Shown one piece after another: positions 26,549-35,630 of a stretch of DNA of 64,000 nt. The stretch spans positions 166,801 to 230,800 of the forward strand of contig NZ_JABBFW010000002.1 in the NCBI RefSeq assembly GCF_012927045.1, written 5' to 3'. The stretch comes from Azohydromonas caseinilytica. GTDB lineage: Bacteria > Pseudomonadota > Gammaproteobacteria > Burkholderiales > Burkholderiaceae_C. The position numbers and the translations under genes are program-made. Every line of letters starts with the position of its first letter. Within the stretch, counting starts at the first letter, position 1. Under the pieces are notes generated by a model that was not told where the DNA came from, did no database searches, and was given only the letters and a program-made list of their open reading frames with translations.

Positions 26549-27226
26549 ATGGATCACATGGAACTGGCTCTTTTCGACCTCGACGGCACGCTGCTGCCCG
26601 GCGACTCCGACCACGCCTTCGGCGAGTTCATGGTCAAGCTCGGCTGGGTGGACGGTGCCGCCTGGCGCGCGCGCAACGACGGCTTTTTCGCCGACTACCA
26701 GGCCGGCCGCCTGGACCTCCCCGCGTACATCGACTTCGCCACCTCGGCCTGGCGCACGCGCCCCGAGACCGAGCAGCTGGCCGCGCGCGAGCGCTTCATG
26801 CAGGAGGTGATCCGCCCGCAGATGCACGCGCAGGCGCTGGCGCTGGTGAGGAAGCACCTCGACGCCGGGCACCTGTGCGCCGTCGTCACCGCCACCAACG
26901 AGTTCGTCACCGCGCCCATCGCGGCGGCCTTCGGCGTGCCGCACCTCATCGCGCTGCGCCTGGCGCGCGACGCGCAAGGGCGCGTCACCGGCGCCATCGA
27001 CGGCGTGCCCTCGTACCGCGAGGGCAAGATCGAGCGCGTGCGGGACTGGCTGGCCGGCCTGGGCCGCACGCAGGCCGACTTCGCGCGCGTGCACTTCTAC
27101 AGCGATTCCACCAACGACCTGCCGCTGCTGGAGCAGGTCGATTCCCCGGTGGCCACCAACCCGGGTTCCGCGCTGGAGGCAATTGCCCGCGCGCGCGGCT
27201 GGCCCATCCTCAAGCTGTTCGCATGA
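26549..27226 (+). CDS. HAD-superfamily phosphatase (HAD-IB, SerB/Cof-like)
   Basis: This 225-residue protein has HAD motif I FDLDGTLLPGDSD, motif II VVTATNEFV and motif III-IV SYREGKIERV and FYSDSTNDLPLLE, and a small helical cap of about 80 residues (WVDGAAWRARNDGFF), typical of the HAD-IB group such as phosphoserine phosphatase. In Burkholderiales this gene regularly lies between hda and pcnB. Substrate is not known. Start ATG 26549; ATG 26558 is an alternative. It overlaps pcnB by 4 bases (ATGA). Confidence 0.88.
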   Translation: MDHMELALFDLDGTLLPGDSDHAFGEFMVKLGWVDGAAWRARNDGFFADYQAGRLDLPAYIDFATSAWRTRPETEQLAARERFMQEVIRPQMHAQALALVRKHLDAGHLCAVVTATNEFVTAPIAAAFGVPHLIALRLARDAQGRVTGAIDGVPSYREGKIERVRDWLAGLGRTQADFARVHFYSDSTNDLPLLEQVDSPVATNPGSALEAIARARGWPILKLFA

Positions 27227-28770
27227 TCAAGACCCTCATTGGCCGGCTGCTGGGCGGCGGCAAGTCCGCCCCCAAGCTGCGCATCCCGTTGGGCGAACGC
27301 GTGGAGGTGCCCGAGTCCGAGCACGGCATTGACGCCTCGCTGCTCGACGAGCGTGCCGTCAAGGTGGTGCGCACCCTGCAGGAGGCGGGCTTCGAGGCCT
27401 ACATCGTCGGCGGCGCGGTGCGCGACCTGCTCGTGGGGCTGGCGCCGAAGGACTTCGACGTCGCCACCAACGCCACGCCCGAGGAGGTGAAGGCGCTGTT
27501 CCGCCGCGCCTTCATCATCGGGCGGCGCTTCCGCATCGTGCACGTCATCTTCGGGCGCGGCCGCGACCACGAGGTGGTGGAGGTGTCCACCTTCCGCGCC
27601 TACCTCGACGCCAGCGCGGCCGAGCAGGTGGAAGGCAACGAGAAGACCTCCAAGAGCGAGCTCGCCGGCAAGAGCCACGTGGTGGACGCCAGCGGGCGGG
27701 TGCTGCGCGACAACGTCTGGGGGCCGCAGATCGAGGATGCGGCGCGGCGCGACTTCACCATCAACGCCATGTACTACGACCCCACCTCGCGCATCGTGGT
27801 GGACTACCACGGCGGCATCCGCGACGCCAAGAAGCGGCTGCTGCGCATCATCGGCGAGCCCGAGCTGCGCTATCGCGAGGACCCGGTGCGGCTGATCCGC
27901 GTGGTGCGCTTCGCGGCCAAGCTGGGCTTCGACATCGAGGCGCGCACGCGCGAGCCGATGCCGCGCATGCTGGAGCTGCTGGAGAACGTGCCCATCTCGC
28001 GCTTGTTCGACGAGATGCTCAAGCTGCTGCAGACCGGGCATGCGCTGCGCAGCCTAGACGAGCTGCGCAAGCAGGGCATGCACCGCGTCTTCCCGCTGCT
28101 GGAAGTGGTGTTCAACGCCGACGAGGCGCGCGAGCGCTTCATCCGCGCGGCGCTGGAGGACACCGACCGCCGCGTGGCCGAGGGCCGCGCCGTGGCGCCG
28201 AGCTTCATGCTGGCGTGCATGCTGTGGCACGACGTGCAGTCGCGCTGGGCCCAATTGCGCGAGTCCGGCGAGGCCCCGGTGCCGGCGCTGCAGCAGGCCA
28301 TCGACGCAGTGTTCGATGCGCGCATCGGCGACATCTCCGGCCGCGGCAAGCTCGCGGCCGACATGCGCGAGATCTGGCTGATGCAGCCGCGCTTCGAGCG
28401 CCGCACCGGCAACGCGCCCTTCGCGCTGGTGGAGCAGCCGCGCTTCCGGGCCGGCTACGACTTCCTGCGGCTGCGCGCCGACGTGGACCAGATCGATGCC
28501 GAGCTGGCCGAGTGGTGGGAGGACTTCGCGCTGGGCACGTCCGAGGAGCGCGACGCGCTGGTGCAGGCGGTGCGCGAGGCGTCGCAGCAACAGCGTCGTC
28601 GTCGCGGCTCGTCCGGCGCTGCAAGCAGCCGTCCGGCCGCCGCCGAGGCCGCGCCCGCCGAGGCGGGCGAATCCGGCGATGCGCCGGCCGCGCGCAAGCG
28701 TCGGCGCCGGCGCCGCAAGCCGTCCGGCGGCAGCGACGTGGTGACGCCCGAGCCGCCACCCTCGCTGTGA
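27223..28770 (+). CDS. pcnB: Poly(A) polymerase I
   Basis: This 515-residue protein starts at ATG 27223, overlapping the preceding stop codon as ATGA. The nucleotidyltransferase core has [10 protein letters not shown] and the Asp pair in [13 protein letters not shown], followed by [20 protein letters not shown] and the RNA-binding part ([20 protein letters not shown]). PcnB adds poly(A) tails to RNA 3' ends and thereby marks them for decay. The C-terminus (about 450-515) is a basic low-complexity tail ([13 protein letters not shown]) that could bind RNA. The folK gene begins 5 bases after the stop. Confidence 0.93.
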   Translation: MIKTLIGRLLGGGKSAPKLRIPLGERVEVPESEHGIDASLLDERAVKVVRTLQEAGFEAYIVGGAVRDLLVGLAPKDFDVATNATPEEVKALFRRAFIIGRRFRIVHVIFGRGRDHEVVEVSTFRAYLDASAAEQVEGNEKTSKSELAGKSHVVDASGRVLRDNVWGPQIEDAARRDFTINAMYYDPTSRIVVDYHGGIRDAKKRLLRIIGEPELRYREDPVRLIRVVRFAAKLGFDIEARTREPMPRMLELLENVPISRLFDEMLKLLQTGHALRSLDELRKQGMHRVFPLLEVVFNADEARERFIRAALEDTDRRVAEGRAVAPSFMLACMLWHDVQSRWAQLRESGEAPVPALQQAIDAVFDARIGDISGRGKLAADMREIWLMQPRFERRTGNAPFALVEQPRFRAGYDFLRLRADVDQIDAELAEWWEDFALGTSEERDALVQAVREASQQQRRRRGSSGAASSRPAAAEAAPAEAGESGDAPAARKRRRRRRKPSGGSDVVTPEPPPSL

Positions 28771-28775
28771 GCGCC

Positions 28776-29276
28776 ATGCCGCAGGCCGTGCGGGCCTATG
28801 TCGGGCTGGGGGCCAACCTGGGTGACGCGCGTGCCACGCTGCGCGCGGCGCTGCAGGCCCTCTGGGCGCTGCCGGGCTGCGTGCCGGCGGGCGTGTCGTC
28901 GCTGTGGCGCAGCGCGCCGGTGGACGCCCAGGGGCCGGACTTCTTCAATGCCGTGGCGGCGCTGGACACGACACTGGCACCACTGGAGCTGCTGCGCCAG
29001 CTGCAGGCCATCGAGTTGGCGCATGGGCGCGAGCGCCCCTACCGCAATGCGCCGCGCACGCTGGACCTGGACCTGCTGCTGTACGGCGACGTGCAGCAGT
29101 CCGACCCGGTACTGACGCTGCCGCACCCGCGCGCGCACGAGCGTGCCTTCGTGCTGGCGCCGCTGCATGAGATCGCGCCCGCGTTGTGCTGGCCGGGGCA
29201 GGGATGGTCGCTGACGCAACTGCTGCAAGATGTGCAGGATCAGGCCATCGAGCCGCTGCCGGGCGACTGGCGCTGA
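28776..29276 (+). CDS. folK: 2-amino-4-hydroxy-6-hydroxymethyldihydropteridine pyrophosphokinase
   Basis: This 166-residue protein begins [17 protein letters not shown], the usual HPPK opening. It contains [20 protein letters not shown] and the family signature [12 protein letters not shown] with the catalytic Asp pair, and [16 protein letters not shown]. The enzyme transfers pyrophosphate from ATP to the pterin in folate synthesis. It follows pcnB by 5 bases and is probably translated from the same mRNA. Confidence 0.94.
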   Translation: MPQAVRAYVGLGANLGDARATLRAALQALWALPGCVPAGVSSLWRSAPVDAQGPDFFNAVAALDTTLAPLELLRQLQAIELAHGRERPYRNAPRTLDLDLLLYGDVQQSDPVLTLPHPRAHERAFVLAPLHEIAPALCWPGQGWSLTQLLQDVQDQAIEPLPGDWR

Positions 29277-29476
29277 AGCTTCAGGGGCACGGCTCGCAGG
29301 CGCCGCGCCGCCTGCGCGCGCCTTGCAGATGTCACACGGTCGTCACGCTGCGCCGTCCGGGTGAGCCCGGGCATCCGCCGTGCCCCTCGTAGAATCGCGG
29401 GTTTGCCAACTGAACCCTGCCATGGCGGCGCAAGTGCCGCCGGCACGTCGGCCGTGAGGCCGGACGAGAGGACGAC

Positions 29477-30124
29477 ATGCTGTTTTCCAAGCTGCTGCCC
29501 AAGGAGGGCAATTTCTTCGAGCTGTTCAACCAGCACGGCGCGAAGATTGCCGAGGGCTCGCGGGCCTTCATGCAGATGATCGAGCACTATGCCGATCCGG
29601 CACTGCGCCAGCGCTATGCCGATGGGGTCGATGCCGCCGAGCACGATGCCGACAAGGTCACGGCCGAGGTCAACCGGCTGCTGCACAAGACCTTCATCAC
29701 GCCCATCGACCGCGAGCAGATCCTGTCGCTGATCAACGCCATGGACGACGTGCTGGACCTGCTGCAGGACACGTCCGAGACCATGGCGCTGTACGACGTG
29801 CACGCCGTCACGGACGAACTGCGCTCGCTGGCCGAGCTCAGCGTCAAGTGCTGCGAGCGCGTGCAGCACGCGGTGTCGCTGCTGCCCAAGCTCAACGTGC
29901 CGGCGGTGGCCGAGGCTGCCATCAAGACCTGCGAGGAGATCGACAAGCTCGAATCCGACGCCGACCGCGTGATGCGCAGCGCCATGTCGCGCCTGTTCCG
30001 CCAGGAGCCCGATGTGCGCGAGCTCATCAAGCTCAAGGCGATCTACGAGCAGCTCGAATCCATCTCGGACCGCTGCGAAGACGTGGCCAACCTGATCGAG
30101 GGCGTGGTCCTCGAGAACTCCTGA
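29477..30124 (+). CDS. PhoU-like DUF47 protein, accessory to Pit transporter
   Basis: This 215-residue protein starts MLFSKLLPKEGNFFELFNQH, typical of DUF47 (PhoU-like helical bundles). The body is almost entirely helical with acidic clusters that bind metal in PhoU relatives (EHDADKVTAEVNR, ETMALYDVHAV, SISDRCEDVANLIEG). It lies 22 bases upstream of pit, a conserved pairing, and probably modulates phosphate uptake by Pit. A TAGAAT element at 29391 may be its -10. Confidence 0.9.
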   Translation: MLFSKLLPKEGNFFELFNQHGAKIAEGSRAFMQMIEHYADPALRQRYADGVDAAEHDADKVTAEVNRLLHKTFITPIDREQILSLINAMDDVLDLLQDTSETMALYDVHAVTDELRSLAELSVKCCERVQHAVSLLPKLNVPAVAEAAIKTCEEIDKLESDADRVMRSAMSRLFRQEPDVRELIKLKAIYEQLESISDRCEDVANLIEGVVLENS

Positions 30125-30146
30125 GCGCGCGGCCTCGTCTTTTCTC

Positions 30147-31157
30147 ATGGACCCCATCCAGATCAGTTTCTGGGTCGTGGCGCTGCTCGTGCTGCTGGCC
30201 CTGGTGTTCGACTTCATGAACGGCTTCCACGACGCGGCGAACTCCATCGCCACCGTCGTGTCCACCGGCGTGCTCAAGCCGCAGCAGGCGGTGCTGTTTG
30301 CCGCCTTCTTCAACGTGGTGGCGATCATGGTGTTCCAGCTCAAGGTGGCGGCCACCGTGGGCAAGGGCATCGTCGATCCGTCGGTGGTGGACCTGCACGT
30401 CATCTTCGGCGCCCTGGTGGGCGCCATCGTGTGGAACGTCGTCACCTGGTTCTACGGCATCCCGTCGAGTTCCTCGCACGCGCTCATCGGCGGCATCGTC
30501 GGCGCCACCATGGCCAAGGCCGGTGCCGGGCCGCTGGTGTGGAGCGGCGTGCTCAAGACGGTGCTGTTCATCGTGGTGTCGCCGACGCTGGGCTTCTTGC
30601 TGGGCTCGCTGCTGATGGTGGCGGTGTCCTGGATCTGCCGGCGCAGCTCGCCGCTGCGCGTGGACAACTGGTTCCGGCGGCTGCAGCTCGTGTCGGCCGG
30701 GCTGTACTCGCTGGGCCACGGCGGCAACGATGCGCAGAAAACCATCGGCATCATCTGGCTGCTGCTGATCTCCTCGGGCTACGCCAAAGCCGGCGACAGC
30801 ATGCCGCCGTACTGGGTGATCTGGAGCTGCTATCTCGCCATTGGCATGGGCACCATGTTCGGCGGCTGGCGCATCGTGCAGACCATGGGCCAGCGCCTGA
30901 CCAAGCTCAAGCCCGTGGGCGGCTTCTGTGCCGAAACGGGCGGCGCCATGACGCTGTTCTTCGCCACCTCGCTGGGCGTGCCCGTGTCCACCACCCACAC
31001 CATCACCGGCGCCATCGTCGGCGTGGGCTCCACGCAGCGCGCCTCGGCGGTGCGCTGGGGCGTGGCGGGCAACATCGTGTGGGCCTGGATACTGACCATC
31101 CCGGCCGCGGCCCTGGTGGCGGCGCTGTCGTACTGGCTCAGCGAACTGCTGTTCTGA
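30147..31157 (+). CDS. pit: Low-affinity inorganic phosphate transporter, Pit family
   Basis: This 336-residue membrane protein contains the two family signatures: NGFHDAANSIATVV near the N-terminus and LGHGGNDAQKTIGI in the second half, in inverted-repeat halves with about ten membrane segments. It transports phosphate with protons, often as a metal-phosphate complex. Shorter than E. coli PitA (499), but this length is usual for the DUF47-linked type. A clear terminator follows at 31179. Confidence 0.92.
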   Translation: MDPIQISFWVVALLVLLALVFDFMNGFHDAANSIATVVSTGVLKPQQAVLFAAFFNVVAIMVFQLKVAATVGKGIVDPSVVDLHVIFGALVGAIVWNVVTWFYGIPSSSSHALIGGIVGATMAKAGAGPLVWSGVLKTVLFIVVSPTLGFLLGSLLMVAVSWICRRSSPLRVDNWFRRLQLVSAGLYSLGHGGNDAQKTIGIIWLLLISSGYAKAGDSMPPYWVIWSCYLAIGMGTMFGGWRIVQTMGQRLTKLKPVGGFCAETGGAMTLFFATSLGVPVSTTHTITGAIVGVGSTQRASAVRWGVAGNIVWAWILTIPAAALVAALSYWLSELLF

Positions 31158-31178
31158 AGTCTTCGCTTCAGCGCTCCC

Positions 31179-31203
31179 AAGGCCCGCCACCGGCGGGCCT
31201 TTT
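31179..31203 (+). terminator. Rho-independent terminator after pit
   Basis: Stem AAGGCCCGCC / GGCGGGCCTT with a 3-base loop and T-run, 21 bases after the pit stop. The TM2 gene converges on it from the other side and may also use it. Confidence 0.85.
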
Positions 31204-31209
31204 CATTGG

Positions 31210-31695
31210 TCACTGGCTGATCTGGCGCGCCTGCTCGATCTGCCATTCGAAATAGCGCTGGCCGCTGAAGGCGATGGTGGCCATGAGCACGCCCGCGCCC
31301 AGCATCAGCGCTGCGATGGCGCCCAGCACCGGGCCCCATCGGGTTTCCTGCCCCGGCTGGCCCGGGTTGTGGCGCGCATCCCAGCGCTCGTCGGGTGTGA
31401 GGCCGTAAAGAATGGCGAAGAGCATGGCCTGCGCCAGCATCAGGCCCAGCAGCGGGATCAGCGCCCAGGCCGCCTGGTCGTCCTGCCCCAGGGCCAGCAT
31501 GCGCCGCACGCCATGCAGCCCGGCCAGCGTGGGCAGCGGGTGCAGCCAGCCCAGCCCATCGCGCCAGCCGTGCAGGTAAAAGCGGTGCAGGCCCAGGCTG
31601 CCTCCGAGGATGGCGATCCAGGTCGCCAGCGTCTTGGATTTGTAGTGGCTCAGGCCATGCCCGGCGACGGGCAGGCCGGCCGGCTTCCCGCTCAC
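31210..31695 (-). CDS. TM2-domain membrane protein
   Basis: This 161-residue protein has a TM2-type start ([24 protein letters not shown]), with the conserved G-x-H-R-F-Y motif between two hydrophobic helices. It has additional membrane segments in the second half ([38 protein letters not shown]). Function is unknown. The start is a GTG at 31695 that overlaps the preceding stop as GTGA, so translation is probably coupled to the GNAT gene. Confidence 0.8.
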   Translation of the reverse strand: MSGKPAGLPVAGHGLSHYKSKTLATWIAILGGSLGLHRFYLHGWRDGLGWLHPLPTLAGLHGVRRMLALGQDDQAAWALIPLLGLMLAQAMLFAILYGLTPDERWDARHNPGQPGQETRWGPVLGAIAALMLGAGVLMATIAFSGQRYFEWQIEQARQISQ

Positions 31696-32228
31696 GCGTG
31701 TTCCCGTGCCGGCGTGGCGGAGCCGTCACCCAGCGCGCGCTGCATCAGCACCACGTCGATCCAGCGCTCGAACTTCCAGCCTGCGGCCGCGTAGCCGCCG
31801 CTGGGCTCGAAGCCGCAGGCACGGTGCAGCCCGATGGAGGCGGCATTGGCCGAATCGCCGATCACTGCCACCATCTGCCGCGCACCGCGCGCCTCGCACT
31901 GCGCCAGCAGCTCCACCAGCAGCGCGCGGCCCACGCCCTGGCCGCGGGCGTTCTCGTCGAGGTAGATCGAATCCTCCAGGCAGAAGCGGAAGGCCGGGCG
32001 CGGGCGCAACTGGTTGGCGTAGGCGTAGCCCAGGATCGCGCCGTCACGCTCGGCCACCAGCCAGGGCCAGCCGCGCGCGAGCACTTCTTCGCGCCGGCGC
32101 AGCATCTCCTCGGGCGAGGGCGGCTCGGTCTCGAAAGTGGCCGTGCCGTGCAGCACATGGTGGGCGTAGATCCGGGCGACGGCGGGGAAGTCTTCGGGTG
32201 AGCTGGGGCGGATCGTCAGGGGGCTCAT
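31692..32228 (-). CDS. GNAT-family N-acetyltransferase, phosphinothricin/methionine-sulfoximine type
   Basis: This 178-residue protein starts at ATG 32228 ([21 protein letters not shown]). It has the GNAT acetyl-CoA motif [13 protein letters not shown] and the subfamily features [26 protein letters not shown] and [10 protein letters not shown], which resemble the PAT/MddA group acetylating methionine sulfoximine and similar amino acid analogues. Substrate is a family-based guess. It overlaps the TM2 gene by 4 bases. The alternative upstream ATG at 32264 lacks support. Confidence 0.86.
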   Translation of the reverse strand: MSPLTIRPSSPEDFPAVARIYAHHVLHGTATFETEPPSPEEMLRRREEVLARGWPWLVAERDGAILGYAYANQLRPRPAFRFCLEDSIYLDENARGQGVGRALLVELLAQCEARGARQMVAVIGDSANAASIGLHRACGFEPSGGYAAAGWKFERWIDVVLMQRALGDGSATPAREHA

Positions 32229-32284
32229 GGCATTGGAATTGCCGGACTTGGGCCGGCTGTGCAAGGAAGGCGGGCCGGGCAGTT

Positions 32285-32290
32285 TATAAT
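32285..32290 (+). promoter_or_regulatory. -10 element of the rpsP operon
   Basis: A consensus TATAAT lies 178 bases upstream of rpsP, which would give a leader of about 170 bases. No good -35 was seen. Confidence 0.5.
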
Positions 32291-32467
32291 GCGCGGTTTC
32301 GGTGCTGGCGGGCCTTAGGCCTGCGCGTATCTAACGGCACCGAGCAAGCGAGCCGCGTGCGTGCTTCGGGTGTCAAGCCCGGCGCCGCGGCAAACATTTC
32401 GATCTGCCTGGCCTGCCCGTGTCCCTGGTGCGGCGATCGTTTCTCCTGCACATCGAGAGTCAACAAC

Positions 32468-32770
32468 ATGGTCGTCATTCGTCTGGCCCGCGGCGGTTCC
32501 AAGAAGCGCCCCTTCTACAACATCGTGGTTGCCGAGTCGCGCGAGCGTCGCGACGGTCGCTTCATCGAGCGCGTGGGCTTCTACAACCCCGTGGCCTCCG
32601 GCGCCGAGCAGCCGCTGCGCGTGGCGCTGGAGCGCGTGAGCTACTGGGCCGGCGTGGGCGCGCAACTGTCGCCCACCGTGGCCCGTCTGGTGGACCAGGC
32701 CAAGAAGGCCACCGCTGGCCAAGCCCCGGCCGCTGCCGCCGCTGAGCCGGCTGCCGCCGCCGCCGAGTAA
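32468..32770 (+). CDS. rpsP: 30S ribosomal protein S16
   Basis: This 100-residue protein begins [20 protein letters not shown] and contains [16 protein letters not shown], the conserved S16 core. S16 is needed for 30S assembly. The usual length is about 82; here there is an extra Ala/Pro/Glu tail (about residues 85-100). First gene of the conserved operon rpsP-rimM-trmD-rplS. Confidence 0.96.
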   Translation: MVVIRLARGGSKKRPFYNIVVAESRERRDGRFIERVGFYNPVASGAEQPLRVALERVSYWAGVGAQLSPTVARLVDQAKKATAGQAPAAAAAEPAAAAAE

Positions 32771-32796
32771 GTCGGCGCTTCCGTTGCGACGTGCCG

Positions 32797-33381
32797 ATGT
32801 CCTGGGCGCCTGACGAGCCGACCTGGCCCGATGACGCGGTGGAAGTCGGCCGCGTGACGGGTGCCTGGGGCATCAAGGGCTGGATCAAGGTCCAGCCTCA
32901 TGCCTCCGATCCCCAGGCGCTGTTTTCTTCGCGGCGCTGGTTCCTGCAGCCGCCCGAGCGGCTGCCGGCCGCCGCCGCGGCCAACTTTCCAAAGCTGCTG
33001 AAGATCACGGGTGCCCGAGAGCAGGGCGACGCCGTGGTGGCCAGCGCGCAGGAAGTGCCCGACCGCAACGCGGCCGAGGCCCTCAAGGGCGCGCGCGTGT
33101 TCATCTCGCGCGCCAGCTTCCCGACCGCCGACGAAGGCGAGTACTACTGGGTGGACCTCATCGGGCTGGAGGTGGTGAACCGCGAGGGCGTCGTCCTCGG
33201 CACCGTTTCCGACCTGCTCGACACCGGTCCGCACAGCGTGCTGCGCGTGCAGCCCAAGGAACTGCCTGCCGGCATGAGCGAGCTTGAAGCCGAACGGCTG
33301 ATTCCTTTCGTTGCCGCTTACATCGACCAAGTGGACCTGGCGCAAAAGCGCATCACGGTCGACTGGGGCGCTGACTACTGA
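32797..33381 (+). CDS. rimM: Ribosome maturation factor RimM
   Basis: This 194-residue protein has the RimM N-domain ([21 protein letters not shown]) and the PRC-barrel C-domain ([46 protein letters not shown]). It binds S19 and helps mature the 30S head. Start ATG 32797; a GTG at 32791 is possible. It lies 26 bases after rpsP. An insert of about 25 residues ([15 protein letters not shown]) in the N-domain is typical for Comamonadaceae-type RimM in my reading, but this was not checked. Confidence 0.95.
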   Translation: MSWAPDEPTWPDDAVEVGRVTGAWGIKGWIKVQPHASDPQALFSSRRWFLQPPERLPAAAAANFPKLLKITGAREQGDAVVASAQEVPDRNAAEALKGARVFISRASFPTADEGEYYWVDLIGLEVVNREGVVLGTVSDLLDTGPHSVLRVQPKELPAGMSELEAERLIPFVAAYIDQVDLAQKRITVDWGADY

Positions 33382-33410
33382 CGCCGCCACCCGCGCGGCG
33401 CACACCTGCC

Positions 33411-34208
33411 GTGCTGCGCTTCGACGTCATCACTCTCTTTCCCGAGCTGTTCGCGCCGCACCTGGAAGTCGGCGTGACGCGGCGTGCCTATGTCGATGGC
33501 AAGTTGCAATTGCAACTTTGGCCGCTTCGCGACTTTGCCGAGGGCAACTACCGGCGCGTGGATGACCGCCCCTTTGGCGGCGGTCCCGGCATGGTGATGA
33601 TGGCGCCGCCGCTGGAGCGCGCGCTGGACGCCGTGCACGCGGCGCGTGTGCAAGCAGGCGAGGGTACCGGCGCCGGCCACCGCGCGCCGCTCATTCATTT
33701 CTCGCCCACCGGCCGCCGCCTGGACCAGGCGCTGGTGCGCGAGCTTGCCGCCGGCCCGGGCGCCGTGCTGCTGTGCGGACGTTACGAAGGCATCGACCAG
33801 CGCTTCATCGACCGCCATGTGGACATGGAAGTGAGCCTGGGCGACTTCGTGCTTTCCGGTGGCGAACTGCCCGCGCTGGTGCTGCTCGATGCCGTGGCGC
33901 GGCTGCAGCCCGGCGTCCTGCAGGACGCAGCCTCGCACCAGCAGGACAGCTTCGAGGATGGCCTGCTCGACTGCCCTCACTACAGCCGGCCCGAACAGTT
34001 GCCGCGCGCGGATGGCGGGGTCGATGCCGTGCCGCAGGTGCTGCTCTCCGGCCACCATGGCCGCATCGCGCGCTGGCGCCGCGAGCGCTCGCTGGAGCTG
34101 ACGGCGCGGCGCCGCCCGGACCTCATTGCCGCCGCGCGCGCCGCCGGCCGCCTGAGCCGCGAGGACGAGCGCTTCCTGCAGGCGCTGGACATCGAGCCCA
34201 AGCCTTAA
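33411..34208 (+). CDS. trmD: tRNA (guanine-37-N1)-methyltransferase
   Basis: This 265-residue SPOUT enzyme starts at GTG 33411 ([18 protein letters not shown]). It contains the SAM knot signatures [23 protein letters not shown] and [20 protein letters not shown], with the catalytic Asp in the [17 protein letters not shown] region. It methylates G37 of tRNAs to prevent frameshifts. Third gene of the operon; rplS follows after 164 bases with its own -10. Confidence 0.96.
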   Translation: MLRFDVITLFPELFAPHLEVGVTRRAYVDGKLQLQLWPLRDFAEGNYRRVDDRPFGGGPGMVMMAPPLERALDAVHAARVQAGEGTGAGHRAPLIHFSPTGRRLDQALVRELAAGPGAVLLCGRYEGIDQRFIDRHVDMEVSLGDFVLSGGELPALVLLDAVARLQPGVLQDAASHQQDSFEDGLLDCPHYSRPEQLPRADGGVDAVPQVLLSGHHGRIARWRRERSLELTARRRPDLIAAARAAGRLSREDERFLQALDIEPKP

Positions 34209-34254
34209 TCCCACTGCCGGGCCGGTCTCCCCGGAGCACGTTGCTTGCTTGGGA

Positions 34255-34260
34255 TATAAT
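34255..34260 (+). promoter_or_regulatory. Internal -10 element before rplS
   Basis: TATAAT lies between trmD and rplS, 113 bases before the rplS start, in an otherwise GC-rich gap, suggesting separate transcription of rplS. The -35 region is not clear. Confidence 0.5.
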
Positions 34261-34372
34261 CAAAGGCTTTTCGATCCTCTGCCGGGCGAAATCTCTTCGC
34301 AGCCCGGGCTGGTCATCGGTGACCGGCGCAGGCCAACAACCACCGTGCCGGCATGATCCCTTGGAGAACCCC

Positions 34373-34726
34373 ATGGACCTGATCCAGACCCTCGAGCAGG
34401 AAGAAATTGCTCGCCTGAACAAGACCATCCCGGCGTTTGCCCCTGGCGACACCGTGATCGTCAGCGTCAACGTCGTCGAAGGCACCCGCAAGCGCGTGCA
34501 GGCTTACGAAGGCGTCGTGATCGCCAAGCGCAACCGCGGCCTCAACAGCAGCTTCATCGTGCGCAAGATCTCCAGCGGCGAAGGCGTGGAGCGTACGTTC
34601 CAGCTGTACAGCCCGCTGATCGCCGGCATCGAAGTCAAGCGTCGCGGCGACGTGCGTCGCGCCAAGCTGTACTACCTGCGCCAGCGCAGCGGCAAGTCGG
34701 CCCGCATCAAGGAAAAGCTGGCCTGA
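34373..34726 (+). CDS. rplS: 50S ribosomal protein L19
   Basis: This 117-residue protein begins [17 protein letters not shown] with a good ribosome-binding site (TTGGAGAACC). It carries the L19 core: [39 protein letters not shown] and [18 protein letters not shown], and the basic end [16 protein letters not shown]19 lies at the subunit interface of the ribosome. Last gene of the operon, followed by a terminator. Confidence 0.97.
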   Translation: MDLIQTLEQEEIARLNKTIPAFAPGDTVIVSVNVVEGTRKRVQAYEGVVIAKRNRGLNSSFIVRKISSGEGVERTFQLYSPLIAGIEVKRRGDVRRAKLYYLRQRSGKSARIKEKLA

Positions 34727-34789
34727 GTGCCGCTTCCGAGGCGTCCCGGCCCAGCCGCCGCCTCCACCGCTGGCTCCCGGCCAGTCTGC

Positions 34790-34815
34790 AAAAACCGCCT
34801 TCGGGCGGTTTTTTT
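34790..34815 (+). terminator. Rho-independent terminator of the rpsP-rplS operon
   Basis: CCGCC and GGCGG with a TTCG tetraloop, preceded by an A-run and followed by seven T. Confidence 0.92.
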
Positions 34816-34890
34816 GTTTGGAGTCTTGGCACACAGGCGCGCTGAGGCCGCGTGCCGGCGGCTTTTGTGGCGCGGGCCTATGCTGAGGTC

Positions 34891-35574
34891 ATGGCCACCT
34901 TGATCCTTGATCCCCAGTCCGTGCCGGTCATCGGCATGGACGAACACCTGCCGCCGGTGCCGCCCGAGCGGCTGACGGCGCCGGCGCTACGCCAGCGTTT
35001 CGCCCATCCGCCGCCCTGGCAGCCCGAGACGCGTGCCGACGGCCGGGAGGCGATCCAGGCCAAGGCCGACGCTTCCGTGCTGGTGCCGCTGGTCGAGCAC
35101 GCCGATGGCTCGCTGCATGTGCTGCTGACGCAGCGCACGGCGCACCTGAAGGCGCATGCCGGGCAGATCAGCTTCCCTGGCGGCCGGGCCGAGCCCGGCG
35201 ACGCCGATGCGGTGTACACCGCGCTGCGTGAGGCGCAGGAGGAAGTAGGCCTGGAGCCGGCGTGGGTGCAGGTGATCGGTGCACTGCCCGCGTACACGAC
35301 GATCACCGCCTTCCGCGTCACCCCCGTGGTGGGCCTGCTGAGCGCGCCCTATGAGCTGCGCGTCGATCCGTTCGAGGTGGCTGAGGCCTTCGAGGTGCCC
35401 CTGGGCTGGCTCATGACGCCGGCACACCATCGTCACCACCGCATCGAACTTGACGGCGCGCCGCGCCAGTTCCTGTCCATGCCCTGGACCGCTGCCGGCA
35501 GCCAGCGCGAGTACTTCATCTGGGGCGCCACGGCGGCGATGCTGCGTAACCTCTACCGCTTCCTGGCCGCCTGA
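34891..35574 (+). CDS. NUDIX hydrolase, CoA pyrophosphatase (NudL) type
   Basis: This 227-residue protein starts at ATG 34891 (MATLILDPQSVPVIG). It contains the NUDIX box ALREAQEEVGLEP preceded by GQISFPGGRAEPGDAD, and the CoA-family flanking motif LLTQRTAHLKAHAGQISFPGG; the subfamily splits CoA and related nucleotides. An ATG at 34852 is in frame but less likely. A TATGCT hexamer lies 6 bases before the ATG, another possible leaderless start. Confidence 0.87.
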   Translation: MATLILDPQSVPVIGMDEHLPPVPPERLTAPALRQRFAHPPPWQPETRADGREAIQAKADASVLVPLVEHADGSLHVLLTQRTAHLKAHAGQISFPGGRAEPGDADAVYTALREAQEEVGLEPAWVQVIGALPAYTTITAFRVTPVVGLLSAPYELRVDPFEVAEAFEVPLGWLMTPAHHRHHRIELDGAPRQFLSMPWTAAGSQREYFIWGATAAMLRNLYRFLAA

Positions 35575-35616
35575 GGATGCCGTCGCCGGCGCACCGGAAC
35601 GGCGCGTTGCCGTCGG

Positions 35617-35622
35617 TATGAT
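35617..35622 (+). promoter_or_regulatory. -10-like hexamer close to the CobD/CbiB-like start (leaderless candidate)
   Basis: TATGAT ends 8 bases before the ATG at 35631, with no Shine-Dalgarno between them. No clear -35 was found. Confidence 0.3.
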
Positions 35623-35630
35623 CCGCGGCA

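Noticed and set aside
31692-34726. A tRNA or other small RNA gene near the ribosomal protein operon
   Set aside because: No cloverleaf-like sequence or conserved TPsiC arm was found there or elsewhere in the window.
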